Below are positions 43,056 through 55,559 of a stretch of 64,000 nucleotides of DNA, in pieces. The stretch is taken from assembly GCA_021234155.1 (NCBI GenBank), contig JAJEKV010000275.1, positions 376,501 to 440,500 of the forward strand, written 5' to 3'. Position numbers and translations under genes: made by a program. Within the stretch, counting starts at the first letter, position 1. The number at the start of each line of letters is the position of its first letter. The notes under the pieces are model-generated. The model saw only the letters and a program-made list of their open reading frames with translations. It searched no databases and was not told the origin of the DNA. This DNA comes from Isoetes taiwanensis. Taxonomy: Eukaryota > Streptophyta > Lycopodiopsida > Isoetales > Isoetaceae.

Positions 43056-44914
43056 GACCACTACGGTGATCTCTAGGACGTGGTGTAAGGTCATCGTAGG
43101 CATGACCGCGGTTTTGCTTGAATTAGTTAGGCAAATGGTGAACATGAGCAATGTTGCACCGTAATGTAAGCATGTCCATAGGGGAAGGACATGCGATTAA
43201 AGGTAGAAGTGAACATGGGCGAGGATGAGATCATCAGGGATGTTCTCTAGCTTAAACCCTTTGGGCCATACTGCACTGGGGTATGCATGATCAGGGGGGT
43301 CATGCATAAGGTAGCACCCAATCAATGATATTAAATGCCTTATGCAATAAACTTTATTCAATTCTGATCAAATTGGAACATCTGAAATCTTTAGCAATCA
43401 AAAGCCTCATGGACTTGTCAAACTCCAAAATGGACGACGGATCTGATGAAGGATCTAGTAATGCACAACTGATAAGGAAACTAGTGAGCAATTGGCTGCT
43501 AGACTGGCTGCTCAAAGTAATGTTATAATGCAGAACATGGGGGATATCTTTGCCTCCCTTGGGGGTGGTGCAACCATCCCTATAACAGATTCACAGATAA
43601 ACAATAATTTAATTGATAAGGCAACCGAAAGAGAAAGGACCAGTAATAATGCAAATGACTCTAGTACACTAAAATAATGTCAATAGTGAAGGATGTAAAG
43701 GGGTTAACAGAAAATGACACTTCTAACAATCAGAAGAGGACGAATATTAAGGGTGGCAAGGGGGAGAATGACGTTGACGACAACAACGAAACTAAGATGA
43801 AAGGTATGACAGCACGCTTATTGCGATTTCATTTTATATAATAGTAATGAAATTATTTCACGCGTAGCTATATTTAGTATGTTCGCCTTGCAGATGAAAT
43901 CACGTTAGGCGTGATTTAGTTTATCTTCAGTCACAAATTAAATTGGGCCAAGCGTGCTTTAATTATATTTCAAACTAAATCCCGTCAGCGCGATTTAAAG
44001 CCTTATAATGCCAAAGTAAATCACGTCTGGCATGTTTGTGTTGTTGCAATGTATGGATATAGAGTGTTCTTGCTTATCACATTCTACTGACTGAGTATCA
44101 TGTTTGATGTTTTAGCTTCCCTTGCATTTTTAACAAGGTTCTGGTGTTCGGCCTAAACAAAGTTCTTTGCAAGACTTTTCTGAAAAATAAAGTAGCTTCA
44201 GATCAGTTTCACCGAACACCAGTGGAATCAAATTCCAAATGGATCTATCCGCGGCCGCACTTGAAGGAGATTCTAGATGAGGCATTTAGGTTATTTCGAG
44301 TTGAGATTTGGTCATTCATGGAACTCCGAAACATCAAGAATACTGTGGAGGCACTGGGAGAAATGGGTAGACATTTGTTGACCGTTTGGGATAACACAAA
44401 TATATGAAGTTCATTAGTCCTAAAGATCCCACAGACAAGCCTATCTTCATCAAACACTTAACATGATGGACGAACTTGGTATCCAGCGAATAAGGATGAT
44501 AAACCTGCAAAATACAATCACTTCAATATACAAATCTGCGTAACCATGCTTCCACATAAAGGGTTTAAGAAGGCCATATATCACCTGTTTCACCAACAAA
44601 TCACCCCTGCTTCAAAGATAAAAATCTAGCAAAAGCCCATATCCGCTCAAGTTCACCAAGCTCGCCTATAAATTGGCAGAGCCCTACTTCACCCTACAAA
44701 TTTGGCATGCGCATGAGCATCACTGGCACGCGTCCATTCCTTCCACAAGAAGAAGAAAAAATAAAGACAGGAAAAAAAAACCACACTATTGAAAATTCAA
44801 ACCACAAATGCTGACATCAATATTGTACAGTTTTGGCATACTCATACGTGCCAAAACCATCCACAATGTTAGGTAATACTTGCCCCTTTCAACAATTACA
44901 GAAGATAATACCAC
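43056..44914. other. Retroelement 3' flank and unclear exon-like pieces
   Basis: No LTR match to 32430-33953 was found. A(G)-rich AGGGGAAGG at about 43179 could be a polypurine tract. Coding-like pieces: 43480-43677 (EQLAARLAAQSNVIMQNMGD), 43678-43804 (TSNNQKRTNIKGGKGEND, ending in a GT donor) and 44140-44406 (HLKEILDEAFRLFRVEIW) after an acceptor-like AACAAG. They may be decayed exons of one unknown gene. Palindromic AAATCACGNNAGGCGTGATT-type motifs lie at 43890-44030. Confidence 0.35.
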
Positions 44915-45050
44915 TTTAGGATAGGTTAGAATTGCTACTTTTTTGCCAATACTAAACTAAATCGCTTTAGGATGGGTTAGAATTGCTACTTAATTGCCTA
45001 TACTAAATTAAATTACTTTGCGATGGGCTAGAATTGCTACTTGATTGATA
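44915..45050. repeat. Tandem repeat, about 55-bp unit, three copies
   Basis: Three copies of a unit with CTTTAGGATGGGTTAGAATT or a variant, followed by GCTACTT and an AT-rich spacer with ATACTAAA. Function unknown. Confidence 0.65.
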
Positions 45051-46790
45051 GTTATCTTCTATCACTTTGTTTTATGGTTATGGTTTCTCCTCGTTAGTGG
45101 GGACCCTCAATCATAGAAGATACCATGGTCTCTTCCACATCAAAGATCAACATTTTTTCTCTACTAGAAACTCTTGCACAAATTAATGGTGTGCAACGAC
45201 CATTGTGCGCATTATTTTATAGCAAATTAAAGACAAGAACCAGTGCTTCTGTTCACCACAGTGGTTACCCTCACCGGCATGCCTGACCACTCCGACCTCC
45301 ATAGCACAGCCTCCAAATCTGAACAACCCAAGCTAGAAATGGACAAACCACACAGCCTTGAAACCGGCCTGAATTCGATCTGAATAGGTCTGAATATCCT
45401 TAAATAGGCATGGATCTTATGCAAATCAGGTGTAATCCCTTGCAAATCGACTGTGAAGTGGTTGTAAGAGCCCTTATCTGCCTGCTCTAACCAAAAGCTG
45501 CCAAAACTATTCCTTCTTAGATAATCCATTTCCAAAGCCCACGTCCATTGCATTCAAGAAAAAAGGGATCTACAATGGGGTTTGGCCTATTTTGCCATGG
45601 ATATGTAGCATCGGCCAGAACTTTTTGACAATTCTGTGCTACCGGGTCTTTAAAGTTTCTAATTTAAACAATAAAGCATCTGAAATCCCTCAAATCTGCA
45701 AAAACCTGGGCTTGCCAACGAAGAATTTGACAAGGAAGAATCTGACGTTGTCTCACTCTTTATATACATCAAGAAGTGGGCCTCCCAGGGAAGAATTTGG
45801 AAAAAAACCGAGGATCCATGCAATGCTCTAGACAACGCCTCAATCCCACTCCAATTGGCATGAAAGAAGAGACTGGGAACCGTGTTGCAAGCCCACATTC
45901 TATTTGCAGACCATTGCACGAAAAGCATCCAAAAATACTTCAAAATGGAAATAAAGCTAGTAAATCAAACAAGCTGCTCGAAGTGCCTAAAATAATATTA
46001 TTTTCTACACAATACTACAGCGGAATCATAGTCCCAACCATTGAACCCTCCCACAATACAAAACTAATTGTGCAAACTCTATTGCCACATATAAAAGCAT
46101 TTGCAACTTCCAGTTCTCTCGTTCCTTTTTCTTGTTCTTCATAAACTCTTAAATTTATGAAGATCCTTTAAAATCATCCCCATTAATGAAATAATGGCCA
46201 TTGTGTTATTCTATTCCAATAAAAATAAGACAGACGGACAAAGAGACAGACAGACATCTCCGTCTCATCTAATACTTGTAGCTTTTTTGAGTTGTTAATA
46301 TAAGTCATACGTTCTTCTAAAGAACGAAGGGAGGGAGGGAGGGAGGGAGGGAGCTATACACACAATCTAGCTATGGTTGTATATGCCCTCAGACAAGTCA
46401 GGGCAACATCAATTTGGAGATGGAAAAAACCACGAAAATAATATAAAAAACAGAGCATGTTCTTCAAAGAAAGAAAAAAAGCATGTTTAATCCCATTTGG
46501 AACAACAACAAAACTGCATTCGAGACAGAAAGAAAAAGGAAAAAGAACAGGTATCCTTTCGGACTCAAACATCAAAAACTAAGGATAACAAAAACTACTT
46601 TCCAAACCAACGTCCAATCACTCCGCTAAGATCTACAAAAAATCATTACTTTATTGATATTATACAACCACACTGCACGAACACATAGTCCAGCCATGGC
46701 TGAGAGCTTTTCTTCATTCCATTCGACTCCATTCAATTCGATCATATTCGATCCTCGCCCCTCAGACACATCCCGGCCCCCGCCCCTGCC
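45051..46790. other. Gene-free stretch
   Basis: No recognised gene. The only distinct features are a (GGGA)n run of six to seven units at about 46327-46351 and a C-rich tract at about 46770-46800. Confidence 0.4.
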
Positions 46791-46837
46791 CCCCTGCCCT
46801 TGTCCCTATTCCCCAATCCATTCTCATCCCATCCCAT

Positions 46838-46945
46838 CCCATACCATACCATACCATACCATACCATACCATACCATACCATACCATACCATACCATACC
46901 ATACCATACCATACCATACCATACCATACCATACCATACCATCCC
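46838..46945. repeat. (CATAC)n microsatellite
   Basis: About 20 CATAC units without interruption. The homologous place in the right arm (about 54325-54360, minus strand) has only a few imperfect units, so the tract expanded here or shrank there. Tyr/His-rich and Trp/Gly-rich reading frames over it are artefacts. Confidence 0.9.
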
Positions 46946-47091
46946 ATCGGATCAGTACAAGCTTTTAGAGGCAAGAATAGATAAGCAAAGGATTAGAAAA
47001 ACTATAAGTAGTTGTACACCAAAAGCAGAAGAAATTGAACAGCCTTAAGGCAGAGTTGTATAGGGGAATGGCACGGAGGGCCATTCGCCCA

Positions 47092-47940
47092 ACGTGAAAT
47101 CCGGGCGGGCTACTTTCTGCCACGTCTATTTTGTTTTCCCTCTCCTCCTCTTTTGGCCGGCCAGAGCTCTGGCCATAGCGCTAGGGCTTCATTTGCTTCA
47201 TTTTTGTTGGCGCCAGGGTGTATCCGACGACTTTTGAGTGCGTGACCTTAAGCGCTAGGCTGCAAGAGCTTCCAACGTGTTTTTTTCTCTCTTTTCTTCT
47301 TGTTTATTGTCTGTGCTAAGAAGCGCCTTCTTATGACATTCCAATGACTTCTTTTTTGTAATCTTGAAGTATTTTTGTTTAGTTCTTGTTCCTGCAGAGT
47401 CTTTTGTTTCTAAATAAGATGGTATTTAACTGGAAACCTTGTTTTTAGCTCTGTTTCATTTGTTTCTTGCAGAGCCCTTTCTGGACTTGGTCTTTGAAGG
47501 TTGTAAAACTAAAAGCTCTTTGATTTTCTGTTATTCGCCTGAGTTGAACTTGAAATGTGATGAATATCAACAAAAGGGATAAATAGACAAAGCTACTGGC
47601 CCAAACAGGCAATCTTCCAGGCAATTTATAACCGATTAGGAAAAATATTCGATGTCGGGCTCGATGGGAAGCCTGGATCTCAACTTTAGGCTGCGATTTT
47701 TATGCTTTCAGCTCTGTAAGCAGAGTACATGCCTTTTTTTTTGTTGAGATGGTCGTGGCCTCCTTGCAAGCTTCTTTACTTTAAAAACCTGTGGTAAGGA
47801 ATCGATAGTAAAAAAACTTTACTCTACATTCCCAAAATTTTTTTGAAACCTTACACTACATTCCCGTAAGAGAATTTGATGCCATGTATCGTCACATGAG
47901 TGGATACGAGAGCAAAAAGTGGCCCACCCAAATTTTACGT
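47092..47940. mobile_element. Small element with terminal inverted repeats, about 849 bp
   Basis: The left end ACGTGAAATCCGGGCGGGCT pairs in inverted orientation with the right end (read on the minus strand) ACGTAAAATTTGGGTGGGCC; the similarity extends over about 33 bp. The right end abuts inverted-repeat block B exactly; 32 unmatched bases separate the left end from block A. It has no coding capacity, so it is a non-autonomous (MITE-like) element. No clear target duplication was found and the superfamily is unknown. Confidence 0.5.
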
Positions 47941-48374
47941 GATTAAAACCGGAGGCTAAAATGATCTTTGAAAATGAACTCACCCCCAATCTCTAGCTAA
48001 AACTAAACCAGATAGATCAACCGCCCAACCGGGTTCAAGTTTGTTAGAATCTTCTTTGCTCCAAAGATCCCTAATTTTCCAACAAAAGAAAGAATAGGGC
48101 AAGATTATCCACGCCCAAAAAATAGATCTAACTAGAAAAGTGGAATCTATTATGCCAAAACCCCATCGCCAAAGATCGCCTTTGTATGATTCCTCGTACA
48201 TACCACATTGTGATTCTTAGCTTTAACCATTACTTTTATACATTTTGACGGCTTACAAAAGGAAACATGCAAACTTTCTTGCCATATCTAAAAGCAAAAT
48301 AAAGATATAATTCTTATTTAACTAGACAAAGCACAAATACATTTTTTCTGAAATGAAAGAGCTTGCATGTCTAG

Positions 48375-49621
48375 TAGAGTTGTGCCCATATATAAGGCAG
48401 GGGACCCTCAATGCCCAACCAACTACCACACTATTATGGTCAGCTCTCTCTTTGCAAAACTGCTATCGGCATCCTTGTTGCCGGGCCGACAATATGGGCG
48501 AAGAGGCAGATGTGCGAAGCTCTCACACAAGCTGTTTTTCGCCCGTGCATTCCACTATTGATCATATCTTCACTCAAGATATTGATTGAGGATAGGTGAA
48601 TCCGCAAGAAAACCTCAGATCAAGTTGTTTCGTGGATTTCGCGAAAAGCTTTTGACATAGTGCCCTGGGACCGCTTATGGGACGATTGTGGCACCGGGGA
48701 CCCTCCTTGACTTGCGTAACACAATATGCGTGCTATAATGAGGCATGCTCAGGCCGTATCACATCATCAGGACAACTGATAATCAGTAGTATTAGAGTAC
48801 GTCAGGGTTGCCCCCTCTTCCCCACACTCTTTGGCCTCTACATTGTCCAGCTGGAAGATTGGCTTTTTGAGCACGGGAGGTGCAAAGCGCCATCTCATGC
48901 ATCACACAATTCGGCAACTCATATATGCAGATGATGTTAACCTCCTGGCCTATACTCCAGAGGACATGCAACGTCACCTGGATGCTCTTGACACTTTTTG
49001 CCGATTGCATCGGCATGCTAAATTAACTTGGCCAAAACTAGGGTGTCGCTAGGTCGCCATCCCGCAAGGCTTCCCTCATTAATTTACTGTGGACAAGATG
49101 TAGAGGTGGCTCCGACCTACAAGTACTTAGGGGTCGAAGTTCTCCACTACCACCTCCGGGATGCCGCCATCGTGTTGCGGGGGGTCACCTGGGTTGAAAG
49201 CACTATATGCCATGCAGAACAACAGTCACAAGGCAGAGTTGCATGCATGGGGCCACAAGTCACACTTGTTTAGGGCCTTGGTCGAAATCGGGTCCTCTTA
49301 TATGGGTAGAAGTGGGGTCCAAGGATATCCCTCACCACCGGAATGATCTCTCGAAAAGTGAAAGGGCTTGTTGGGGTCATACCTCCAGGAGGTTATGGAT
49401 GCATGGACTCAGTTGTGTCCTCCCGGCAAAAGATTGAATTGTCCTATACAATCAGACAAGTTGTACCAAAGATACTTATTATCGCTAAGGTTTTTCCCTC
49501 GAAAACCCTTCGGGGCGGGGTTTTTTTAATCCTGACAGTAATACGCTTTATCTTTTTATTTGGGTCCATAAGCCAGTTGGTCTTTGTGTACGATAAAAAA
49601 TCTAATCTATTCTATTCTATT
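48375..49621 (+). mobile_element. LINE, 5'-truncated, inserted in the left arm
   Basis: It starts inside the reverse transcriptase (RVVPIYKAGDPQCPTNY at 48378-48430) and contains RQGCPLFPTLFGLY at about 48800-48840 and an intact-looking YADD box (LIYADDVNLLAYTPED at about 48920-48965), but in different frames. The 3' region has the CCTCGAAAACCCTTCGGGGC hairpin, GGGTCCATAAGCCAGTTGG and a (TCTAT)n tail at 49601-49621. It interrupts the inverted repeat between blocks B and C, so it is younger than the arm duplication. It is not functional. Confidence 0.85.
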
Positions 49622-49992
49622 AATATGACAAAATATGAAAATATGAAGAACTAAATCGCCAGATCAGTTGTGATGCTGGAGAGTTAAACCCAACCACTGT
49701 GGTTGCATCGGAAAACCAACCACCGACGTTGTATCGGAAAAAGCAACGCCTACTATAAAAGCGCGACAAATTGTTGACCGTATGCTGAGCTTGGCCGGAT
49801 CTGCGGCCGGTGATGCAGATCTGCCACAGCGGGCATCCCAGTCAGTGGATACACAGACTCTTGGATCCTGAGAAGGAGGGTGCTGTGCCAAATCACAGAA
49901 TATTCAGTCTATTGCCTTATCTTTTTCTTGGAGTTTCTTGAGCTTTCAGTTGTTCTATTCTCTGGGGTTGCTACTTTAATCATTATAAGATC

Positions 49993-52552
49993 ATGGGAAA
50001 TGAAGCAGCTTCTGCCTCTTTGCAGAATCTTCCCGCCCATATTTTGCAGGAAATTCTGATGCAAAGGACTCTTGATGCACAAGATCTGGCAAGCTTAGAG
50101 AGCAGCTGTTGTGCTTTTCGTGCTGCTGCTGGTATTTTACCAAACAGGTTCAAATCATTAGCCGAAGTTGCTGCTTTTCATAAGTGCCAATTGGATCCAT
50201 TGTTCTTGGGTATGCCTTCTCAGGTTAGATTAAGTCTGTTGTTAAGATTTGGAGGCAGCTGGAAATTTGTTCTTGGTTTTCTGGAAGCAATACAGCTTGG
50301 GGAGGGCAACCGATGTGCTAAAGACATGGTGAGCTATTAGTTATCCTTCAGACATAGGGTTTTGGAAGGAAAGGTAATCTGAATTCTTGTAAAAATTGTT
50401 CACTTAATGCAGCACCAAGTTGTTGTAGGAAAGTATCACACATTGTTATTGGGACAGGAAGGCCAATTAAAGGCCTTTGGTTCAAGCCAGTATGGAATTC
50501 TTGGGCAGGGTTTAGAAACAACAGTATGCAGGTCACCAACACTTGCTCCCTTACCACCAAATGTTCACGTTAGACATATTGCAGGCTCACATAACCATGT
50601 GGCTTTTACTACAGATACTGGAGAGGTTTGTAACAATCAAAATAGGAGGAAATATTGGTACAGCATATCTAATCAAATCAGGACTGACCTTCTCATATTT
50701 CATTTGCATCCAATGTAGGTCTTCACTTATGGGGATAATTCGTCATCATGTTGTGGCCATGGAAGCATTGAGGGTGTCATTGGCAGGCCGTCCAAGGTTG
50801 CGAGTATGGTTGGAACTCGATGCAAAAAGGTTGTGACCGTTAAGATTTGTTCTTGGTCACTTCATTTTTGTGTCTTATTCATGCCATGTGCATGATTTTT
50901 ATTCGAGTCCGAACTTTGGATTGTGTGTGCTCAGCTAAAGATCCATGTATCAGATTTAAAATTCCTGGGGATAAATGGATTATAAGGATGGAATATATGT
51001 TATACACCATAAACGTCGGAAAAAGTAGTAAGCAAGCTAGGCTGTGTAAGGCATATAGAAGACTGTTAAATTAGTCATTGGAATTACAAACCTGTCAGTA
51101 TTTCAGCATGGAATAAATTGTCATCATTACTTTGGCAGGTATCAACTGGGCTAAGCTTCACATTGATTCTCACAGATGGAGGTCATGTTTATAGCTGTGG
51201 AAGTAATGGTAATGGACAGCTGGGACATGGCGATTTTAATGATAGATCCATCCCAGAAGAAATTGAAGGTCTTAATTCAGTGGTTACAATGTCTTCCGGC
51301 ACCAATTATACGTTAGCTGTTACTCAAGATGGCTCCTTGTTCTCCTTTGGATATGGTGCAAACTACTGTCTTGGTCATGGGGATTTTGCCAATGAAACTC
51401 GGCCTCGTCTAGTAAATCCTCTTATGGAGAAGAATGTTCACATTTTAATTGCTGCTGCTGGAGATGAACATTCAGCTGCAATCAGTTCCACTGGACAGGT
51501 TAGTCTGGAAATTTCTTCCTTTCGTTATGCTTTATCATCATTGAGTTCCAAGCTGCATTTAAATTCCATTTCGTTGTTTCGTGCATTATCTGATCCCTGT
51601 CCATTACGTATAAGGTGGACAATGTCTTCTCTGGCCTTACGTTCAGCTTGAAACTCAAACCGTCTCATATCTGTTATGTTCTCAAATACACATATTTCTT
51701 CATTTATACTGCATGAAAATCTATTTTCATGTAGGTAGATATCCAAAAATAGCTCAACTCTTCTTCTTGGATCTGGAATATGGCTGCTGCTTTGGAAATA
51801 CGAGGTTATAAATAGTTTGACATCCTCAATTAAAAATTGGTGGTTTTGTAAATATATGTTGCATGATGCTAGGTACCTAAATATATGCATGCATAAAATA
51901 GTGCCATGAGAATGATGATTGTGATATATGCAGAAATATTTTGGTAGAGGAACCTCCGTAGGATTATCGTTTTTCCTATGATGTCTTTACATTTTTTATA
52001 AGTATTTGAAGGTAATTGATGACTATTTCCTTTAATGATTTCTTATATGCTAGGTATTTACTTGGGGAAAAGGATATTGTGGTGCGTTAGGACATGGAAA
52101 TGACTTTGATGAGCCAATTCCAAAAGCTGTCACCAAGCTTGATACCTTTATTGCTGTTCAGGTTCTTGTGGCATCATTTTGTATATTTTAGTTGTTGTTC
52201 TATAGTAGCTTTACATGGGAATAAACTAGCTTCTCTTCAGGTTGCTGTTAGGAAGCGAAAGACCTTTGTTGTGGGACTGAATGGTTCTATTCTTTCTTTT
52301 GGCTGGATGGGGTTTGGCAGCTTGGGGTTACCTGGCAGAGGTCCATCAGACAATGTGCTTTATCCTGATCTTGTCTCTGGGCTTTCAAAGCAAAAGATTG
52401 CACAGATTGGCTGTGGCACATATCATACAGTTGCTTCTAGCAAAATGGGGACAGTTTTCGTGTTTGGAGACAATGAAAAAGGCCAACTTGGATTGGATGA
52501 TGTCGTAGCATGTACGGAACCTAAGAAATTGGTCATTACCACGTCTCCTTAG
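49993..52552 (+). CDS. F-box protein with RCC1-type beta-propeller
   Basis: Six exons, all in phase 0: 49993-50328, 50413-50625, 50719-50838, 51139-51498, 52054-52161 and 52241-52552 (TAG), together 1449 nt or 482 residues. All introns are GT-AG. The N-terminus holds an F-box (LPAHILQEILMQRTLDAQDL, then SSCCAFRAAAG). F-boxes bind SKP1 in SCF ubiquitin ligases. Seven RCC1 blades follow: KAFGSSQYGILGQG, FTYGDN, YSCGSNGNGQLGHGD, FSFGYGANYCLGHGD, FTWGKGYCGALGHGND, LSFGWMGFGSLGL and FVFGDNEKGQLGL, so a complete seven-bladed propeller is expected. Plants have such F-box/RCC1 proteins; the substrate is unknown. Every reading frame is clean, so the gene is probably functional. It sits in the 3.9-kb centre of an inverted repeat. 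Confidence 0.9.
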
Positions 52553-53620
52553 GACATAAAGGGGGCTCCTAGAAGTGCCTTTCTTTGCCTTTAATATTAT
52601 GTCAATAAATGCTGATGTTACAACTTTTAGGCATGCACTTGTGAATGCAAAGAATATCAGTTCACCCTTTTTTTTTCCGATGTTCCAAATGTTTTTTAAG
52701 TTATTGTGTCTCTTGGAAATCTATTGGGTAGAGCATATCCACTGATAGCCTGAAAAGGCAAATTGTAATCAAATCTAGTATGGAGGATGTTTCGTTCTAA
52801 AGGAAATTACGGTGCTATCATTAGATGACCTGCTTTGTTACCCTACCTACTGCAGTTCACATCAAATACTGTTATGTTAAGCTGTAGCAATTTACTAGAA
52901 GAAAGGGATTGTACATTTCTAAAAGTAAGGGCACATAATTCCATTGTTTGTGGATTATTGGTAATGCAATTGATTGTGCAGATCCCGCTATAAAAATCAA
53001 ATGTAGGCTCGTGGCTGCAGGTTCAGGCCAAAACACGTGATTTGGTGGTAAATCTGGGACAGCAAAAGTCACTGATGCCCAAAGAGCAGCCTTGTAGACT
53101 GAAAGATGATCATCATGGTAGGGTTGTTAAAGGTTGCAGGCTATTGCTTTGACTTTGACGTTAGCTTACTTATTCCATCTGTGCAGGTGAAAATGATCAG
53201 GAAGTAGAAATTGATGGGCAATTCAGGTAAACCCACCTTATGCATTTTATTTGCTTTTTTTATGATTGGATCTAGGATGTGTGCCCTGTGCGTGAGAAAA
53301 CGTATTTCAAGGAATGATCTTCAACATAATTATGCAAAATCCACCCATTATCTATGAAGTGTTTGTTTTATATGGATCAGTCCCTATGGACTTCTGGTCC
53401 AGAAAAGTTGGCTACAACTGAGCATGGGCAATTCTTTTTGGAGCTTTGTACGGTAAACAGCCTGTTTTATTCTGACTGTGTGGACATCTGAATCCAATCA
53501 TGTTATTATTTTTCGGAACAGTCTGAATGGTTGTTCCACACCAGTGCCAAATTTTATTTCGTGGCTAGACGAGGAACGGTCAGGTGTTCAACAGTTTAGA
53601 AAAAACAGTTTACAACAGGA
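52553..53620. other. 3' flank of the F-box/RCC1 gene
   Basis: No second gene. A polyadenylation-like AATAAATGCTG lies at about 52603. The rest is T-rich non-coding DNA up to inverted-repeat block C' at 53621. Confidence 0.45.
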
Positions 53621-54400
53621 CCACGGTGGTTGGGTTTAACTCTCCAGTATCACAACTGATCTGGCGATTCTCCCTGAGTATGTGAATACTTGAAGTTCGG
53701 AGTTTGAAGAGACGTAAACAAATAAGACAATTCAACTGGTGCATTTACTAGTTCTTCATATTTTGTACTTGATGAAATTAATGAGACCTTCTAGACATGC
53801 AAGCTCTTTCATTTCAGAAAAAATGTATTTGTACTTTGTCTACTTAAATAAGAATTATATCTTTATTTTGCTTTTAGTTGTGGCACGAAAGTGCGCACGT
53901 TTCCGTTTGTAATGGTTAAAGCTAAGAATCACAATGTGGTATGTACGAGGCATCATACAAACCTGATGCTGGCAGTAGGGTTTTTGGCAAGAGTTTCTGC
54001 CAATAATAGATTCCACTTTTCTAGTTCGCCTGTTTTTTGGACGTGGATAAGCTTGCACTATTCTTTCTTTTGTTGGAAAATTAGGGATGCTGGAGCAGAG
54101 AAGGTTCCTGCTGCGACTTGAACCAGTTGAAGCAGTTGATCTACATGTGGTCAGAGATCGGGGTTGAGTTCATTCCCAAAGATCATTTTAGCCTCCGGTT
54201 TTAATCACAACTCTGCCTTAAGGCTGTTCAATTTCTTCTGCTTTTGATCTACAACTACTCGTACTTTTTCTAATCCTTTTGCTTATCTATTCTTGCCTCT
54301 AGAAGCTTGTACTAATCCGATGGATGGTATGGCATGGTATAGTATGATATGGTATGGGATGGGATGAGAATGGGGTTGGGGAATAGGGACAAGACACAGA
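53621..54400. repeat. Right arm of the inverted repeat around the F-box/RCC1 gene
   Basis: Inverted copies of blocks C (53621-53668, two mismatches seen), B (53790-54205) and A (54206-54400), the last two directly adjacent. Between C and B about 120 bp differ from the left arm, which has the LINE there. It lacks the TIR element and LINE found in the left arm, so it is closer to the ancestral state. Confidence 0.8.
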
Positions 54401-54442
54401 TGGGACAACAAAAAGTACCAACAATAGAGCCTAACATTCCCT

Positions 54443-54578
54443 AAAAGAATGTAGTATACGTGGCAGCACACCATTGGAAGATAAGTCAGAATTTTTAACA
54501 CCTTACATTTAAAGAATGCAGCATACGTGGCAGCACACCATTGGAAGATAAGTCAGAATTTTTAACACCTTACATTTA
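54443..54578. repeat. Tandem duplication, 68-bp unit
   Basis: Two nearly identical copies (54443-54510 and 54511-54578) starting AAAGAATG and containing ACGTGGCAGCACACCATTGG. Two base differences seen. Confidence 0.9.
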
Positions 54579-54710
54579 TGTTAGAGTAATGTCAATTTAC
54601 TTGACATTCTTGAGATGGAAACATGGCTCTGTGCACGCCCTATATCCATCTCTCTATAGAGAATGATAGTATGTTTTACCACATGGCACCGATTACATAC
54701 AATACATTTA

Positions 54711-55062
54711 TTTTTTCCTTCTTTCTACAAGTAGAACTAAATTTATCCAAACCCTCGGATTGCTTCCAGCAATATGTCTTAGGAGTATGTTTAGAGCTAT
54801 GTCATCCAAGCTTGGCGTGTTTAAAGGCTCATCATTACGGATGTATCTATGTTGAGTAGATGCCATCCATTAAATCATTTCTCCAAATCTCCTATAATAG
54901 CATATTTACGTACTATATTTTTTTATTTTTTCCTTCTTTCTACAAGCACAACTAAATTACGTAGCATGCTTTTCGACCTATCCAAGCCCTCGGATTGCTT
55001 CCACCGCTATGTCTTGGGAGTATGTTTAGAGCTATATCATCCAAGCTTAACATGTTCAAAGA
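54711..55062. repeat. Duplicated segment, about 130 bp, offset 215 bp
   Basis: Copies at about 54711-54838 and 54926-55062 share TTTTTTCCTTCTTTCTACAA, CCCTCGGATTGCTTCCA and GAGTATGTTTAGAGCTAT. The second copy has a 12-20 bp insert (ACGTAGCATGCTTTTCG). Confidence 0.75.
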
Positions 55063-55559
55063 CTGTGTTGCACATGGCCCCAATCTCTGCATTTTGCATT
55101 GCGAATTACTAAGGTTTTGTACAATGTTGAACTTGATGCCCTTTATTATTTGACAAAAGATTTTCAATTCATTGAAATAAGCTTTTTGGGTTGTCCGAAT
55201 GGCAAACCCTAGGTGAGCTTGTGGTGTTTCGGGAATATGATATGAATTATCAATGGCATGTTTTGAAAGGGAGAACATGCCAAATAGAGGGTGAGAAATA
55301 GCAGAAAAAAGAAAGACGTTAAATGCGCATTTTCTTTCCAAAGCGGGCTCCTCGAAATGAACTCTGAGATTGCATGTCTTTTTTGTTTTCCTTTCCTTGT
55401 GCCGCCTTGTGCCTGTTCTTAGTTTTTCCTTGGATGTCAAGGTAAGTTGGTGTAGATTCTTGTTTTTTTGGCCAATGATATCTTGCCACGTTGCAACCAT
55501 TCTAATCAAGAATGGCAAATCAATGTAGCATTCTTGGCTAACCTGTTACAACCCGTTAC

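Larger units (their letters stand above)
46790..49705. repeat. Left arm of an interrupted inverted repeat around the F-box/RCC1 gene
   Basis: Three blocks match, in inverted order, the right arm at 53621-54400. Block A (46790-47059) contains the (CATAC)n run and GCAGAAGAAATTGAACAGCC. Block B (47941-48374) contains AACAAAAGAAAGAATAGNGC and AAAGCAAAATAAAGATATAA. Block C (49655-49705) contains CGCCAGATCAGTTGTGAT. Similarity is high (I estimate roughly 85% by eye in block B). Between A and B lies a TIR element, and between B and C a LINE; neither has a counterpart in the right arm, so both inserted after the arms formed. Confidence 0.8.

Noticed and set aside
43056-43330. 3' LTR of the chromovirus
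   Set aside because: It does not match the 5' LTR region in any stretch I compared, and has no TATA or matching end.
46742-47048. Repetitive Tyr/His- and Trp/Gly-rich proteins
   Set aside because: They are translations of the (CATAC)n tract on both strands.
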